Source of the DNA: Burkholderiales bacterium
GTDB taxonomy: Bacteria; Pseudomonadota; Gammaproteobacteria; Burkholderiales; Burkholderiaceae_C
Length of the DNA: 15,209 nucleotides
Reading direction: 5' to 3'
NCBI GenBank assembly: GCA_028869035.1
Contig: JAGWTL010000028.1
Span: 1-15,209, forward strand
The translations under genes were made by a program, and so were the position numbers. Numbering within the stretch: the first letter of the stretch is position 1; each line of letters opens with the position of its first letter. Under the pieces are notes generated by a model, which saw nothing but the letters and a program-made list of their open reading frames with translations, was not told the DNA's origin and searched no databases. Below are positions 8,864 to 15,140 of this stretch, in pieces.

Positions 8864-9385
8864 TCAGACAATGCCGCGGATCTTGCGCACCAAGGCCGTG
8901 GTGGAATAACCGTCGACAAAGGGCAGGGCCAGCGCCTGGCCACCCCAGGACGCCACCAAGGCCGTCTCGGGCAGCTTGCGCATGTCGTAGTCACCGCCCT
9001 TGACCAGGATGTCCGGGCGGATCTCCGCAATCAGGGCCTGGGGCGTGTCCTCGTCGAACCAGGTCACCAGGTCGACCGCGCCGAGTGCCGCCACCATGGC
9101 CGCGCGGTCCTGCTCATTGTTGAGCGGCCGATCGGGCCCTTTGCCCAATCGGCGCGCCGAAGCATCGGTGTTGAGCGCCACAACCAGGCTGGCCCCCAGG
9201 GCACGTGCCTGCGCCAGGTAGATGGCGTGGCCGCGGTGCATGACATCAAACACACCGTTGGTGAAGACCAGGGGCCCGGGCAGGCTTGCCCGCCGTGTGG
9301 CCAGCCCGCTGCGCGGACACAGCTTGTCAAGAAAAGCCGGCAAAGGGAAAGGGCCGGACGGGTTCGGGGCGTGCGCTCGCGTCAT
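8864..9385 (-). CDS. rfaE2: D-glycero-beta-D-manno-heptose 1-phosphate adenylyltransferase
   Basis: A 173-residue single-domain enzyme of the cytidylyltransferase-like fold, matching the C-terminal half of E. coli HldE; in beta-proteobacteria the kinase and adenylyltransferase are commonly separate genes. It transfers AMP from ATP to heptose 1-phosphate to make ADP-heptose, the donor for LPS inner-core heptose. The HxGH nucleotide-binding motif is H50-R-G-H53 within FTNGVFDVMHRGH; RLGKGPDRP (about 79-87), DILVKGGDY (about 125-133) and the C-terminal YSTTALVRKI also fit. I chose ATG 9385 because an AGG lies 9 bases upstream, whereas the same AGG directly abuts the alternative ATG at 9394, and the reading frame further upstream (to 9484) is low-complexity. 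It faces glnE tail to tail with 9 bases between stops, and is divergent from the HD-GYP-like gene. The kinase partner (hldA/rfaE1) is not in the window. Confidence 0.94.
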   Translation of the reverse strand: MTRAHAPNPSGPFPLPAFLDKLCPRSGLATRRASLPGPLVFTNGVFDVMHRGHAIYLAQARALGASLVVALNTDASARRLGKGPDRPLNNEQDRAAMVAALGAVDLVTWFDEDTPQALIAEIRPDILVKGGDYDMRKLPETALVASWGGQALALPFVDGYSTTALVRKIRGIV

Positions 9386-9510
9386 GGCCCGCATCCTAGC
9401 AGTCGCTGCGCAGGCCGGCACAGCGGGCGGCGTATCGGGGGAAAACGGCGGCTCTTCACCCCCTAATCCCCCATCCCCACCCAATCCGCAGGGGCATAAT
9501 TGCCAGGCCC
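9386..9510. promoter_or_regulatory. Divergent intergenic region between rfaE2 and the HD-GYP-like gene
   Basis: A 125-base gap that must carry promoters in both directions. On the plus strand CATAAT (9495-9500) resembles a -10 box; with a usual start 6-7 bases later the message would begin only about 4 bases before the ATG at 9511. No convincing -35 is visible; the upstream stretch is C-rich. On the minus strand only the AGG serving as a weak ribosome site for rfaE2 stands out. Promoter assignment is tentative. Confidence 0.35.
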
Positions 9511-10752
9511 ATGTCGACCAAACTTGTCGCTGTCAGCCTTGATTCACTGCGGATCGGTGAGCCCCTGCCTTTTCCGCTGATGGACGCCGACGGCACCTTG
9601 TTGGCCAGCAAGGGTTACGTGATCGCCTCGCGCAGCGAACTGCAGTCTCTGGTCGGTCGTGGTATTTCACTCTATATCGACCTCGCCGACTCCGAAGCCC
9701 ACCACCGAGCCTATGTGGGCATGCTGCACGATCTGGTGCGCAAGGAAAAAACCCTAGGCCAGATCGCCGGCACCCACATCTCGCGCGCCGAACTCGATGC
9801 GGGACGCGCCGACCCGGACCTGGCCGATGGCCCGATCGACTGGCTGGACTACCAGGTCCAAGCCAACAGCATCCTGCGCGACTGCGGTGCACCGCAGTTC
9901 CTGCAGCGCCTGGTGCGCCTGCAAAAGCAGCTGCGCCAGCAGTCCATCGGCAACGCGGATGGCGCCCTGTTCGCGCTCTTTCACCTTTCGGCCAGCGAGA
10001 TCCGCATGTACAGCGCCACGCATGCCATGCTGGTCAGCGTGATGTGCGGCCTGGCGGCACGCGAGGTGCTCAACTGGCCGGCGGAACAGGAGCAGGTCTT
10101 GTGCCTGGCGGCGCTGACCATGAACATCGGCATGACCGAGCTGCAGGACAAGCTGGCCCAGCAGTTGACCCCGCCCTCGCCGGAGCAACGCCAGCAGATC
10201 GACCAGCACTCGCTGCGCTCGGTGGCGCTGCTGCAGAAGATCGGTGTCAACGATGCCGGCTGGCTGGAGGCCGTGCGCCACCATCACAGCGTCCCGCCGG
10301 GGCCGCTGGCCGCAAAATCGGAGGGGCAACGCATGGCGCGCCTGATCCAGCGCGCCGACATGTTCGGCGCGCGGCTGGCGCCTCGAGCCTCGCGCACCCC
10401 TACCGCCCCGGCAGCGGCCATGCAAGCCAGCTACTTCGACGAAAACCGGCAGGTGGACGAAGCAGGCGCGGCCCTGATCAAGGCCGTGGGCATCTATTCA
10501 CCGGGTTCCTTCGTGCGGCTGCACACCGATGAGGTGGCGACCGTGATCCGGCGCGGAGTCAACACCACCACACCCAAGGTGGCCGTGCTGATCAATCGGG
10601 AAGGCATACCGGTGGCCGAGCCGGTGATACGCGACACCAGCGCGCGCGACTACCGCATCGTGGCCAGCGTACCGCACCGCGAGGTCAAGGTTCAGCTCAA
10701 CCTGCAGCGCATGCTGGCGCTGACGACCGCCACCAGCTCAGACCGCGCCTGA
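9511..10752 (+). CDS. Degenerate HD-GYP-like protein, probably without phosphodiesterase activity
   Basis: A 413-residue soluble protein with HD-GYP architecture: an N-terminal region of the DUF3391 kind (about 1-110) beginning near VSLDSLRIGEPLPF, a helical HD region (about 160-300) and the C-terminal strand block typical of HD-GYP proteins (GIYSPGSFVRL then TPKVAVL). Several expected metal ligands are present: H171, H233, the H257-H259 run and D283 in RADMFGARL. The defining HD pair is replaced by M204-N205 (ALTMNIGM where LLHDIGK is usual), and the GYP motif after the histidine run is replaced by SVPPGPL. Cyclic-di-GMP hydrolysis is therefore unlikely; a binding or scaffold role is inference. 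Start ATG 9511 lacks a clear ribosome site and follows a -10-like CATAAT closely. Its last 15 bases overlap the convergent diiron-protein gene. Alternative view: an HDOD-like signalling domain, less likely because the C-terminal block fits HD-GYP. Confidence 0.85.
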   Translation: MSTKLVAVSLDSLRIGEPLPFPLMDADGTLLASKGYVIASRSELQSLVGRGISLYIDLADSEAHHRAYVGMLHDLVRKEKTLGQIAGTHISRAELDAGRADPDLADGPIDWLDYQVQANSILRDCGAPQFLQRLVRLQKQLRQQSIGNADGALFALFHLSASEIRMYSATHAMLVSVMCGLAAREVLNWPAEQEQVLCLAALTMNIGMTELQDKLAQQLTPPSPEQRQQIDQHSLRSVALLQKIGVNDAGWLEAVRHHHSVPPGPLAAKSEGQRMARLIQRADMFGARLAPRASRTPTAPAAAMQASYFDENRQVDEAGAALIKAVGIYSPGSFVRLHTDEVATVIRRGVNTTTPKVAVLINREGIPVAEPVIRDTSARDYRIVASVPHREVKVQLNLQRMLALTTATSSDRA

Positions 10753-11595
10753 AGAAACGAGCGGCGCCGCCGGCACCATCAACTCCTTGCGGAAGCGGTT
10801 GAGCTCCTGCACGGTCTGGAAACTGCGGCCGAGCAGCAGGCTCAGGTTGTGCAGGATGCGCTCGACCACCTTGCTTTCCCAGGCGGCGTCAAAGTTGATC
10901 TGCCGGTCCAGCCAGTGCTCCAGCCACTCGGGGTTGGGCAGGCGGCTCTGGATCGTGTCGTGCGGGAACAGGTTCTTGTTGACGTGCAGATTGGTCGGAT
11001 GCAGGGCCTGGGCCGTGCGCCGGGCGCTGGCCATGAGCACACCCACCTTGGCAAACGCCGTCTTGGCTTCAGCGCCAAAACGACCTATCGCGCGGCGCAT
11101 GTACTTGAGATAGGCGCCGCCATGCCGGGCTTCGTCCTGGCTCAGTGTGGTGTAGATGTGCTTGATGACCGGCTCGGTGTGCCATTCGGCGGCGCGCCGA
11201 TACCAGTGGTTGAGCCGGATCTCGCCGCAGAAGTGCAGCATCAGCGTCTCCAGCGCAGGCGCCGGATCGAATTCGAAACGGATATCGTGCAGCTCCTGCT
11301 CGGTGGGAACGAGTTCGGGTCGGAAGCGCCGCAGATACTCCATGAGGACCAGGGAGTGCTTCTGCTCCTCGAAGAACCAGATCGACATGAAGGCGGAAAA
11401 GTCGCTGTCGTCGCGGTTGTCGCGCAGAAACATCTCGGTGGCCGGCAGGGCCGCCCACTCGGTGATGGCATTCATCTTGATGGTCTGGGCCTGTTCATCG
11501 CTGAGCAGGGAGGCATCGAACTTGTCCCAGGGGATGTCCTTCTCCATGTCCCAGCGCACGGCTTCCAGCTGTTTGAACAGTTCAGGGTAAAGCAT
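10738..11595 (-). CDS. Diiron ferritin-like / acyl-ACP-desaturase-like protein
   Basis: A 285-residue, mostly helical protein with the two ExxH diiron signatures of the ferritin-like superfamily: E77-Q-K-H80 in WFFEEQKHSLVL and E155-A-R-H158 in SQDEARHGGAYLKYM, plus candidate bridging carboxylates E46 or E54 and E125 (CGEIRLNHW). The pattern and spacing resemble soluble acyl-ACP desaturases (EENRH and DEKRH blocks) more than iron-storage ferritin, but the natural substrate is unknown and an oxidase or oxygen/iron-handling role is equally possible. No membrane segment or signal peptide is seen, so it should be cytoplasmic. ATG 11595 is preceded by a good AAGGA about 6 bases upstream, and a TAAAAT (complement of 11618-11623) may be its -10. 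Its C-terminal end overlaps the convergent HD-GYP-like gene by 15 bases. The superfamily is secure; the activity is not. Confidence 0.87.
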   Translation of the reverse strand: MLYPELFKQLEAVRWDMEKDIPWDKFDASLLSDEQAQTIKMNAITEWAALPATEMFLRDNRDDSDFSAFMSIWFFEEQKHSLVLMEYLRRFRPELVPTEQELHDIRFEFDPAPALETLMLHFCGEIRLNHWYRRAAEWHTEPVIKHIYTTLSQDEARHGGAYLKYMRRAIGRFGAEAKTAFAKVGVLMASARRTAQALHPTNLHVNKNLFPHDTIQSRLPNPEWLEHWLDRQINFDAAWESKVVERILHNLSLLLGRSFQTVQELNRFRKELMVPAAPLVSSGAV

Positions 11596-11698
11596 GGCGT
11601 TCCTTCACGGTGCGACAATTTTAGGGCAGCGTGATGACAAATGCCTGACGGGGCATGCGTTTCCGCATACCAGCCCGGGGAAATGGTGCCGCGCCGCC
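11596..11698. promoter_or_regulatory. Upstream region of the diiron-protein gene
   Basis: A 103-base spacer between two minus-strand genes. It contains the ribosome site AAGGA for the downstream gene and a -10-like TAAAAT (minus strand, 11618-11623). The best -35-like hexamer, TTGTCA (minus strand, 11635-11640), is only 11 bases away, too near for a standard sigma-70 promoter. A small inverted repeat, ATGCC/GGCAT, lies at 11641-11656. A separate promoter is plausible, so the GST and diiron genes need not form an operon. Confidence 0.35.
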
Positions 11699-12313
11699 TC
11701 AGTGCGGCCGGGTGTCGGCAAAGCTGGGGCGCTGCATGAGCTTGTCCTGCAGGCGCACCAGGCCGGGATGTGCATCACGCCAGTCAATCTGGGGGAAACG
11801 GAAATCCAGATAACCCAAGGCAGAACCGACGGCCACGTCGGCCAGGCTGAAGTGGGTCCCCGAGCAGAAGGGCTTGTCGCCCAGGCCCTGGCTCATGGCA
11901 TCCAGGCTGGCTGCGATCTTGCCGAGCTGGCGGTCTATCCAGGCCGGGCTGCGCTGGGCCTCGCTGCGCTGGGGCCAGACTGCCTCCATGCGAGCCAGCA
12001 GAGCGGCGTCCATGACGCCGTCGGCCAGGGCCTCCCAGGTCTTGGCTTCGGCACGCTCGCGGCCGACCGGCGGGATCAGCTTGCCCACCGGCGACAGGGT
12101 GTCCAGGTATTCGACGATCACGCGCGAGTCAAACAGGGCTTCCCCGCCTTCCATGATCAGGCAGGGGATCTTGCCCAGGGGATTGGCGTCCACGATGCGG
12201 GTCTGTTCCGACCACACATCCTCCAGTACAAAGGTGTATTCCAGTTTTTTCTCGGCCATCACGATGCGCACCTTGCGCACGTAGGGGCTGGTATGGGAGC
12301 CGATCAGTTTCAT
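11699..12313 (-). CDS. Glutathione S-transferase family protein
   Basis: A 204-residue soluble GST of normal length. The N-terminal thioredoxin fold (about 1-78) shows the active-site region SHTSPYVRKVRI with candidate S9, the cis-proline motif NPLGKIP (P50) and the glutathione gamma-glutamyl-binding D62-S63 in LFDSRVIVEYLD. The helical C-terminal domain (about 85-204) has the conserved FSLADVAVGSAL helix-cap segment. Resemblance is to the bacterial YibF-like group. It would conjugate or reduce electrophilic compounds with glutathione in the cytoplasm; no specific substrate can be read. The start at ATG 12313 has only a weak ribosome site. It is divergent from purB with 94 bases between starts, and a TAGAAT on its strand may be the -10. 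Confidence 0.92.
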   Translation of the reverse strand: MKLIGSHTSPYVRKVRIVMAEKKLEYTFVLEDVWSEQTRIVDANPLGKIPCLIMEGGEALFDSRVIVEYLDTLSPVGKLIPPVGRERAEAKTWEALADGVMDAALLARMEAVWPQRSEAQRSPAWIDRQLGKIAASLDAMSQGLGDKPFCSGTHFSLADVAVGSALGYLDFRFPQIDWRDAHPGLVRLQDKLMQRPSFADTRPH

Positions 12314-12407
12314 GGGTCTTTTGGTAGTCCAGGGGGCGGATTCTAACGATTCGCACCCGGTCTGCCCGTTTCCTCCGCGTCACAGGCCGTCAAACTACAA
12401 TCCGGGC
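12314..12407. promoter_or_regulatory. Divergent GST/purB promoter region
   Basis: A 94-base divergent gap. On the plus strand TACAAT (12396-12401) is a good -10 hexamer placed 6 bases before the purB ATG (12408), so transcription would start at or next to the A of ATG. There is no Shine-Dalgarno sequence between them, which suggests a leaderless purB message. On the minus strand TAGAAT (complement of 12340-12345) is a -10 candidate for the GST gene with a leader of about 20 bases. The -35 elements are weak for both. No PurR-type operator was recognised. Confidence 0.5.
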
Positions 12408-13787
12408 ATGACTTTCTCCACGATTTCGGCCCTGTCCCCGCTGGACGGGCGTTACGCCGCCAAGCTCGCCGCCTTGCGCCCGCTGATGAGCGAACAGGGC
12501 TACATGTACCGGCGCGTCCAGGTCGAAGTGGCCTGGTTCATCGCCCTGAGCGATGCCGGCTTCAAGGAATTCCCGCCACTGTCGCCCGGCGCTCGCACCT
12601 ATCTGCTCAATCTGGTGAAAAACTTCGCCGAAGCCGATGGCCAGGCCATCAAGGAGATCGAGAAGACCACCAACCACGACGTCAAGGCCGTCGAATACTG
12701 GATCAAATCCCGCTTCGAGGCCCGGCCCGAACTGGAAAAGGCCAGCGAATTCGTGCATTTCGCCTGCACCAGCGAGGACATCAACAACACCAGCCATGCC
12801 CTGCAGCTGCGCAGCGCGCGCGACACCGTATTGCTGCCGGCGCTGGACAAGCTGCTGCTCAAGCTGCGCGACATGGCCCAGGCCCATGCCGAGGTGCCCA
12901 TGCTCAGCCGCACCCACGGCCAGACGGCCAGCCCCACCACGGTGGGCAAGGAGATCGCCAATGTGGTGGTCCGCCTGCAGACCGCCTGTGACCGCATCGC
13001 CGCCGTCAAGATTCTGGGCAAGATGAACGGCGCTGTGGGCAACTACAACGCGCACCTGGCCGCCTGGCCCGCGTTCGACTGGGAAGCCTTCGCCCGCCGT
13101 GTGGTGGAAACACCCGAACCCCTGGGCCTGGGCCTGAACTTCCAGCCCTACAGCATCCAGATCGAGCCGCATGACTACATGGCCGAGCTGTTCGATGCCA
13201 TTGCGCGCGCCAACACCATCCTGATCGACTTCTCGCGTGACATCTGGGGTTATGTCTCGCTGGGCTACTTCAAGCAGAAGCTCAAGGCCGGTGAGATCGG
13301 GTCCTCGACCATGCCGCACAAGGTCAACCCGATCGACTTCGAAAACGCCGAAGGCAATCTCGGACTGGCCAATGCCCTGCTGCGCCACCTCAGCGAGAAA
13401 CTGCCGGTCAGCCGCTGGCAACGCGACCTGACCGACTCCACCGTGCTGCGCAATATGGGCGTGGCCATGGGCTACGCCGTGCTGGCCTACCAGTCGCTGT
13501 CCATCGGACTGGGCAAGCTCGAACTCAACAGCGAGGCATTGGCCGCCGATCTTGACGCGGCCTGGGAAGTGCTGGCCGAACCGATCCAGACCGTGATGCG
13601 CCGTTATGGCGTGCTGGGCGCCTACGAGAAGCTCAAGGAGGCCACGCGCGGCCAGACGGTGACTGCCGAAGACCTGCACCAGCTGATCCGCGGCCTCGCG
13701 ATCCCCGAGACTGACAAGCAGCGCCTGCTGGCCATGACCCCGGGCAGTTACACCGGCAAGGCAGCGGAATTGGCAAAGAGGGCGTAG
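12408..13787 (+). CDS. purB: Adenylosuccinate lyase
   Basis: A 459-residue PurB, the same size as the E. coli-type enzyme (456). It works twice in purine synthesis, releasing fumarate from SAICAR to give AICAR and from adenylosuccinate to give AMP. The fumarase/aspartase-superfamily signature GSSTMPHKVNP lies at residues 298-308 and carries the catalytic serine; the catalytic histidine is H170 in SRTHGQTASPTT; the substrate-binding TSEDINNTSH lies at 121-130. I chose ATG 12408, giving MTFSTISALSPLDGRYA, the usual family start; the open frame extends upstream to 12312 but without family sequence. There is no ribosome site and a -10 sits 6 bases before the ATG. The stop codon is inside an 8-base-pair hairpin. 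yaeQ follows on the same strand after 134 bases of repeat-like DNA. Confidence 0.97.
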   Translation: MTFSTISALSPLDGRYAAKLAALRPLMSEQGYMYRRVQVEVAWFIALSDAGFKEFPPLSPGARTYLLNLVKNFAEADGQAIKEIEKTTNHDVKAVEYWIKSRFEARPELEKASEFVHFACTSEDINNTSHALQLRSARDTVLLPALDKLLLKLRDMAQAHAEVPMLSRTHGQTASPTTVGKEIANVVVRLQTACDRIAAVKILGKMNGAVGNYNAHLAAWPAFDWEAFARRVVETPEPLGLGLNFQPYSIQIEPHDYMAELFDAIARANTILIDFSRDIWGYVSLGYFKQKLKAGEIGSSTMPHKVNPIDFENAEGNLGLANALLRHLSEKLPVSRWQRDLTDSTVLRNMGVAMGYAVLAYQSLSIGLGKLELNSEALAADLDAAWEVLAEPIQTVMRRYGVLGAYEKLKEATRGQTVTAEDLHQLIRGLAIPETDKQRLLAMTPGSYTGKAAELAKRA

Positions 13788-13794
13788 CCCTCTT
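13776..13794 (+). terminator. Hairpin spanning the purB stop codon, terminator-like
   Basis: A perfect 8-base-pair inverted repeat, AAGAGGGC (13776-13783) and GCCCTCTT (13787-13794), closes on a three-base loop, GTA; the purB TAG stop lies across loop and stem. The stem is strong enough to act as a terminator or to protect the message 3' end, but it is followed by TCTT-free C-rich sequence rather than a U tract, so a classical Rho-independent terminator is not shown. Confidence 0.35.
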
Positions 13795-13818
13795 CCCCCC
13801 TGAGTCGCTGCGCGCCTT

Positions 13819-13886
13819 CCCCCCGCGCATCCTTCGGTGGCGGGGGGACAACGCCAGCGGCCCGGCGGAGCCGGTTCCACGGCGTT
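13819..13886. repeat. Tandem GC-rich hairpins, likely dispersed intergenic repeat element
   Basis: Two adjacent inverted repeats fill the purB-yaeQ gap. The first pairs CCCCCCGC (13819-13826) with GCGGGGGG (13840-13847) around a 13-base loop. Three bases later the second pairs AACGCC (13850-13855) with GGCGTT (13881-13886) and encloses a perfect CCGGC-GGA-GCCGG mini-hairpin (13862-13874). This composition and two-hairpin form resemble the REP-like intergenic repeats I associate with Comamonadaceae genomes; copy number cannot be seen from one window. It may act as a message 3' stabiliser, an attenuator between purB and yaeQ, or a mobile REP unit. Confidence 0.55.
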
Positions 13887-13921
13887 TCTCGATAACTCCC
13901 CCTCACTTCTTTCCTGCACTT

Positions 13922-14482
13922 ATGGCCATCAAATCCACCATCTTCAAGGCCAGTCTGCAGATCGCCGACATCGATCACGGTTATTACGCAGACCATGCGC
14001 TGACACTGGCACGCCACCCCAGCGAAACCGATGAACGCATGATGATCCGGCTGGTGGCGCTTGCGCTGCAGGCCCACCAGTTGCAAACCATGTGCGGCGG
14101 CGACGGCACGCTGGCCTTCGGCGCCGGACTGTCGGACCCCGACGAACCCGACGCCTGGCTGCGCGACTACACCGGTCAGACCCGGCTGTGGATCGAGGTC
14201 GGCCAGCCCGAGGACAAGCCCCTGGCCAAGGCCTGCAGCAAGTCCGATGCAGTGGTGGTCTATTGCTTCGCCCACGCCGCCGAGGTCTGGTGGCGTGGCA
14301 TCGAGAACAAGCTCACGCGTCTGGACAAGCTGCAGGTCTGGCGTGTTCCCTCCGAAACGTCCCAAGCCCTGGCCGCCATGGCCGAGCGCAGCATGCAACT
14401 GCAGGCCACGATTCAAGAAGGAGCGCTGATGCTGGGTAATGACCGGCATCAGGTGGACATCGAAGCGTTGCGCTGGAAGTGA
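13922..14482 (+). CDS. yaeQ: YaeQ family protein
   Basis: A 186-residue YaeQ protein (E. coli about 181). The family blocks are clear in order: MAIKSTIFKASLQIADIDHG, YYADHALTLARHPSETDERM (about 21-40), DEPDAW (about 74-79) and LWIEVGQPEDK (89-99). Structures of the family show a PD-(D/E)XK nuclease-like fold, with the acidic residues in DEPDAW and E92 in IEVGQP as the likely counterpart of the active site; a biochemical role is not established to my knowledge. Soluble, no signal peptide. The start at ATG 13922 has no Shine-Dalgarno sequence; the preceding bases are pyrimidine-rich. It may be transcribed with purB through the hairpin region or from its own unseen promoter. It ends 14 bases before the convergent stop of the DUF3717-DUF1289 gene. 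Confidence 0.93.
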   Translation: MAIKSTIFKASLQIADIDHGYYADHALTLARHPSETDERMMIRLVALALQAHQLQTMCGGDGTLAFGAGLSDPDEPDAWLRDYTGQTRLWIEVGQPEDKPLAKACSKSDAVVVYCFAHAAEVWWRGIENKLTRLDKLQVWRVPSETSQALAAMAERSMQLQATIQEGALMLGNDRHQVDIEALRWK

Positions 14483-14496
14483 GCGCGGGACTGGCT

Positions 14497-14928
14497 CTAG
14501 GCTTCGGTGGACGTCACCATATGCCCCTCGGCCGCCCGTTCGGCATAGCGATTAAAGCGCCAAGCCCCACCGTGCAGCGTGATGCGGCGCCAGGTCTGCC
14601 GCTTTTGCGCGGGCCGCATCTCGGTCCAAAGCTGCACCTCGTCAAAGGTCCGGCCACACCCCTTGCACTCCGGGTCGCCCTGGCTGGTGGAACAGATCGC
14701 GATGCAGGGCGTGTCGGGCGTGCTGTCGTACCACTGCATCCAGGCTTGCATGGCCGATGCAGGCATGCTGAGCTCGTCGGCCTCCTGCTCGCGGAAATAG
14801 ACCATCAGGGCATAGACCTCGGCCAGCGCTCGCACCGGTTGGGCCAATGTGATGCCGTCGGGTGAAGGTTCGCGTTCGCGCCAGTAGTTAATGGCCGCTT
14901 CGATATCAGTGATGTGTATGCCTGCCAT
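14497..14928 (-). CDS. DUF3717-DUF1289 fusion protein, probable zinc-binding
   Basis: A 143-residue cytoplasmic protein with two recognisable parts. Residues 4-55 (IHITDIEAAINYWRERE, then LAQPVRALAEVYALMVYF) match DUF3717, a short helical domain known mainly from Burkholderiales. Residues 72-115 match DUF1289, with four cysteines in the order C75-x3-C79-x8-C88-x2-C91 followed by GRTFDEVQLWTEM, the usual CGRT..E...W pattern; a bound zinc or iron-sulfur centre is inference. No function is established for either part. I chose ATG 14928 because DUF3717 starts immediately after it and GAAGGGA lies just upstream; the frame stays open to 15003 without family sequence. A -10-like TATGAT lies on the same strand at 14951-14956. 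It converges on yaeQ. Confidence 0.85.
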   Translation of the reverse strand: MAGIHITDIEAAINYWREREPSPDGITLAQPVRALAEVYALMVYFREQEADELSMPASAMQAWMQWYDSTPDTPCIAICSTSQGDPECKGCGRTFDEVQLWTEMRPAQKRQTWRRITLHGGAWRFNRYAERAAEGHMVTSTEA

Positions 14929-14950
14929 GGTCCCTTCGGATGGGACAGGG

Positions 14951-14956
14951 ATCATA
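14951..14956 (-). promoter_or_regulatory. Candidate -10 box for the DUF3717-DUF1289 gene
   Basis: The minus strand reads TATGAT here, one mismatch from TATAAT, about 22 bases upstream of the chosen ATG at 14928 and followed by a GAAGGGA ribosome site. No good -35 is visible at the right distance, so this is a suggestion only. Confidence 0.35.
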
Positions 14957-15140
14957 GCGTCTGCCCGCCTGCCGTTGTTCCAGCGCTCCACCTCAAAAAC
15001 CATATCAGTTGCATGGTTGACACCATCCGTGCTTCAATGTGTCTCACGAAGGGGAGTAGCTCCCACTTGCTGCAGCACAGGGAGGTAGCCACCAAGGCTA
15101 TCGTTGCAACGAGTATCAACAAGTCGTCATTACGAAGCAT
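14952..15140 (-). CDS. Possible small membrane protein, doubtful
   Basis: A 62-residue open frame beginning MLRNDDLLILVATIALVATS, with one strong hydrophobic segment (about residues 7-20) that could span the membrane. The ATG at 15140 has GGAAG two bases upstream, rather close. I do not recognise a family. The frame ends inside the promoter region of the DUF3717-DUF1289 gene, and the stretch is lower in GC than the rest of the window. It could equally be a chance frame; an alternative ATG at 15188 lengthens it to 78 residues. Confidence 0.2.
   Translation of the reverse strand: MLRNDDLLILVATIALVATSLCCSKWELLPFVRHIEARMVSTMQLIWFLRWSAGTTAGGQTL
15101..15112. promoter_or_regulatory. Perfect 12-base palindrome, possible operator
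   Basis: TCGTTGCAACGA is its own reverse complement. Directly before it, GGTAGCC (15084-15090) and GGCTATC (15096-15102) form a near-perfect hairpin with one G-U pair. The site lies in the AT-richer right-hand tail. A dimeric regulator could bind the palindrome, but no regulated gene is visible in the window. Confidence 0.25.

Noticed and set aside
12314..12407. A PurR operator upstream of purB
   Set aside because: No convincing 16-base PurR palindrome is present in the gap.
13819..13886. The purB-yaeQ hairpins as a CRISPR array or riboswitch
   Set aside because: There is no regular spacer-repeat unit, and no riboswitch core was recognised; inverted repeats alone fit a REP-type element better.
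12390..13919. A 509-codon minus-strand frame across purB
   Set aside because: Mirror frame of a certain PurB; composition is G/Q/V/H-rich with no recognisable motifs.
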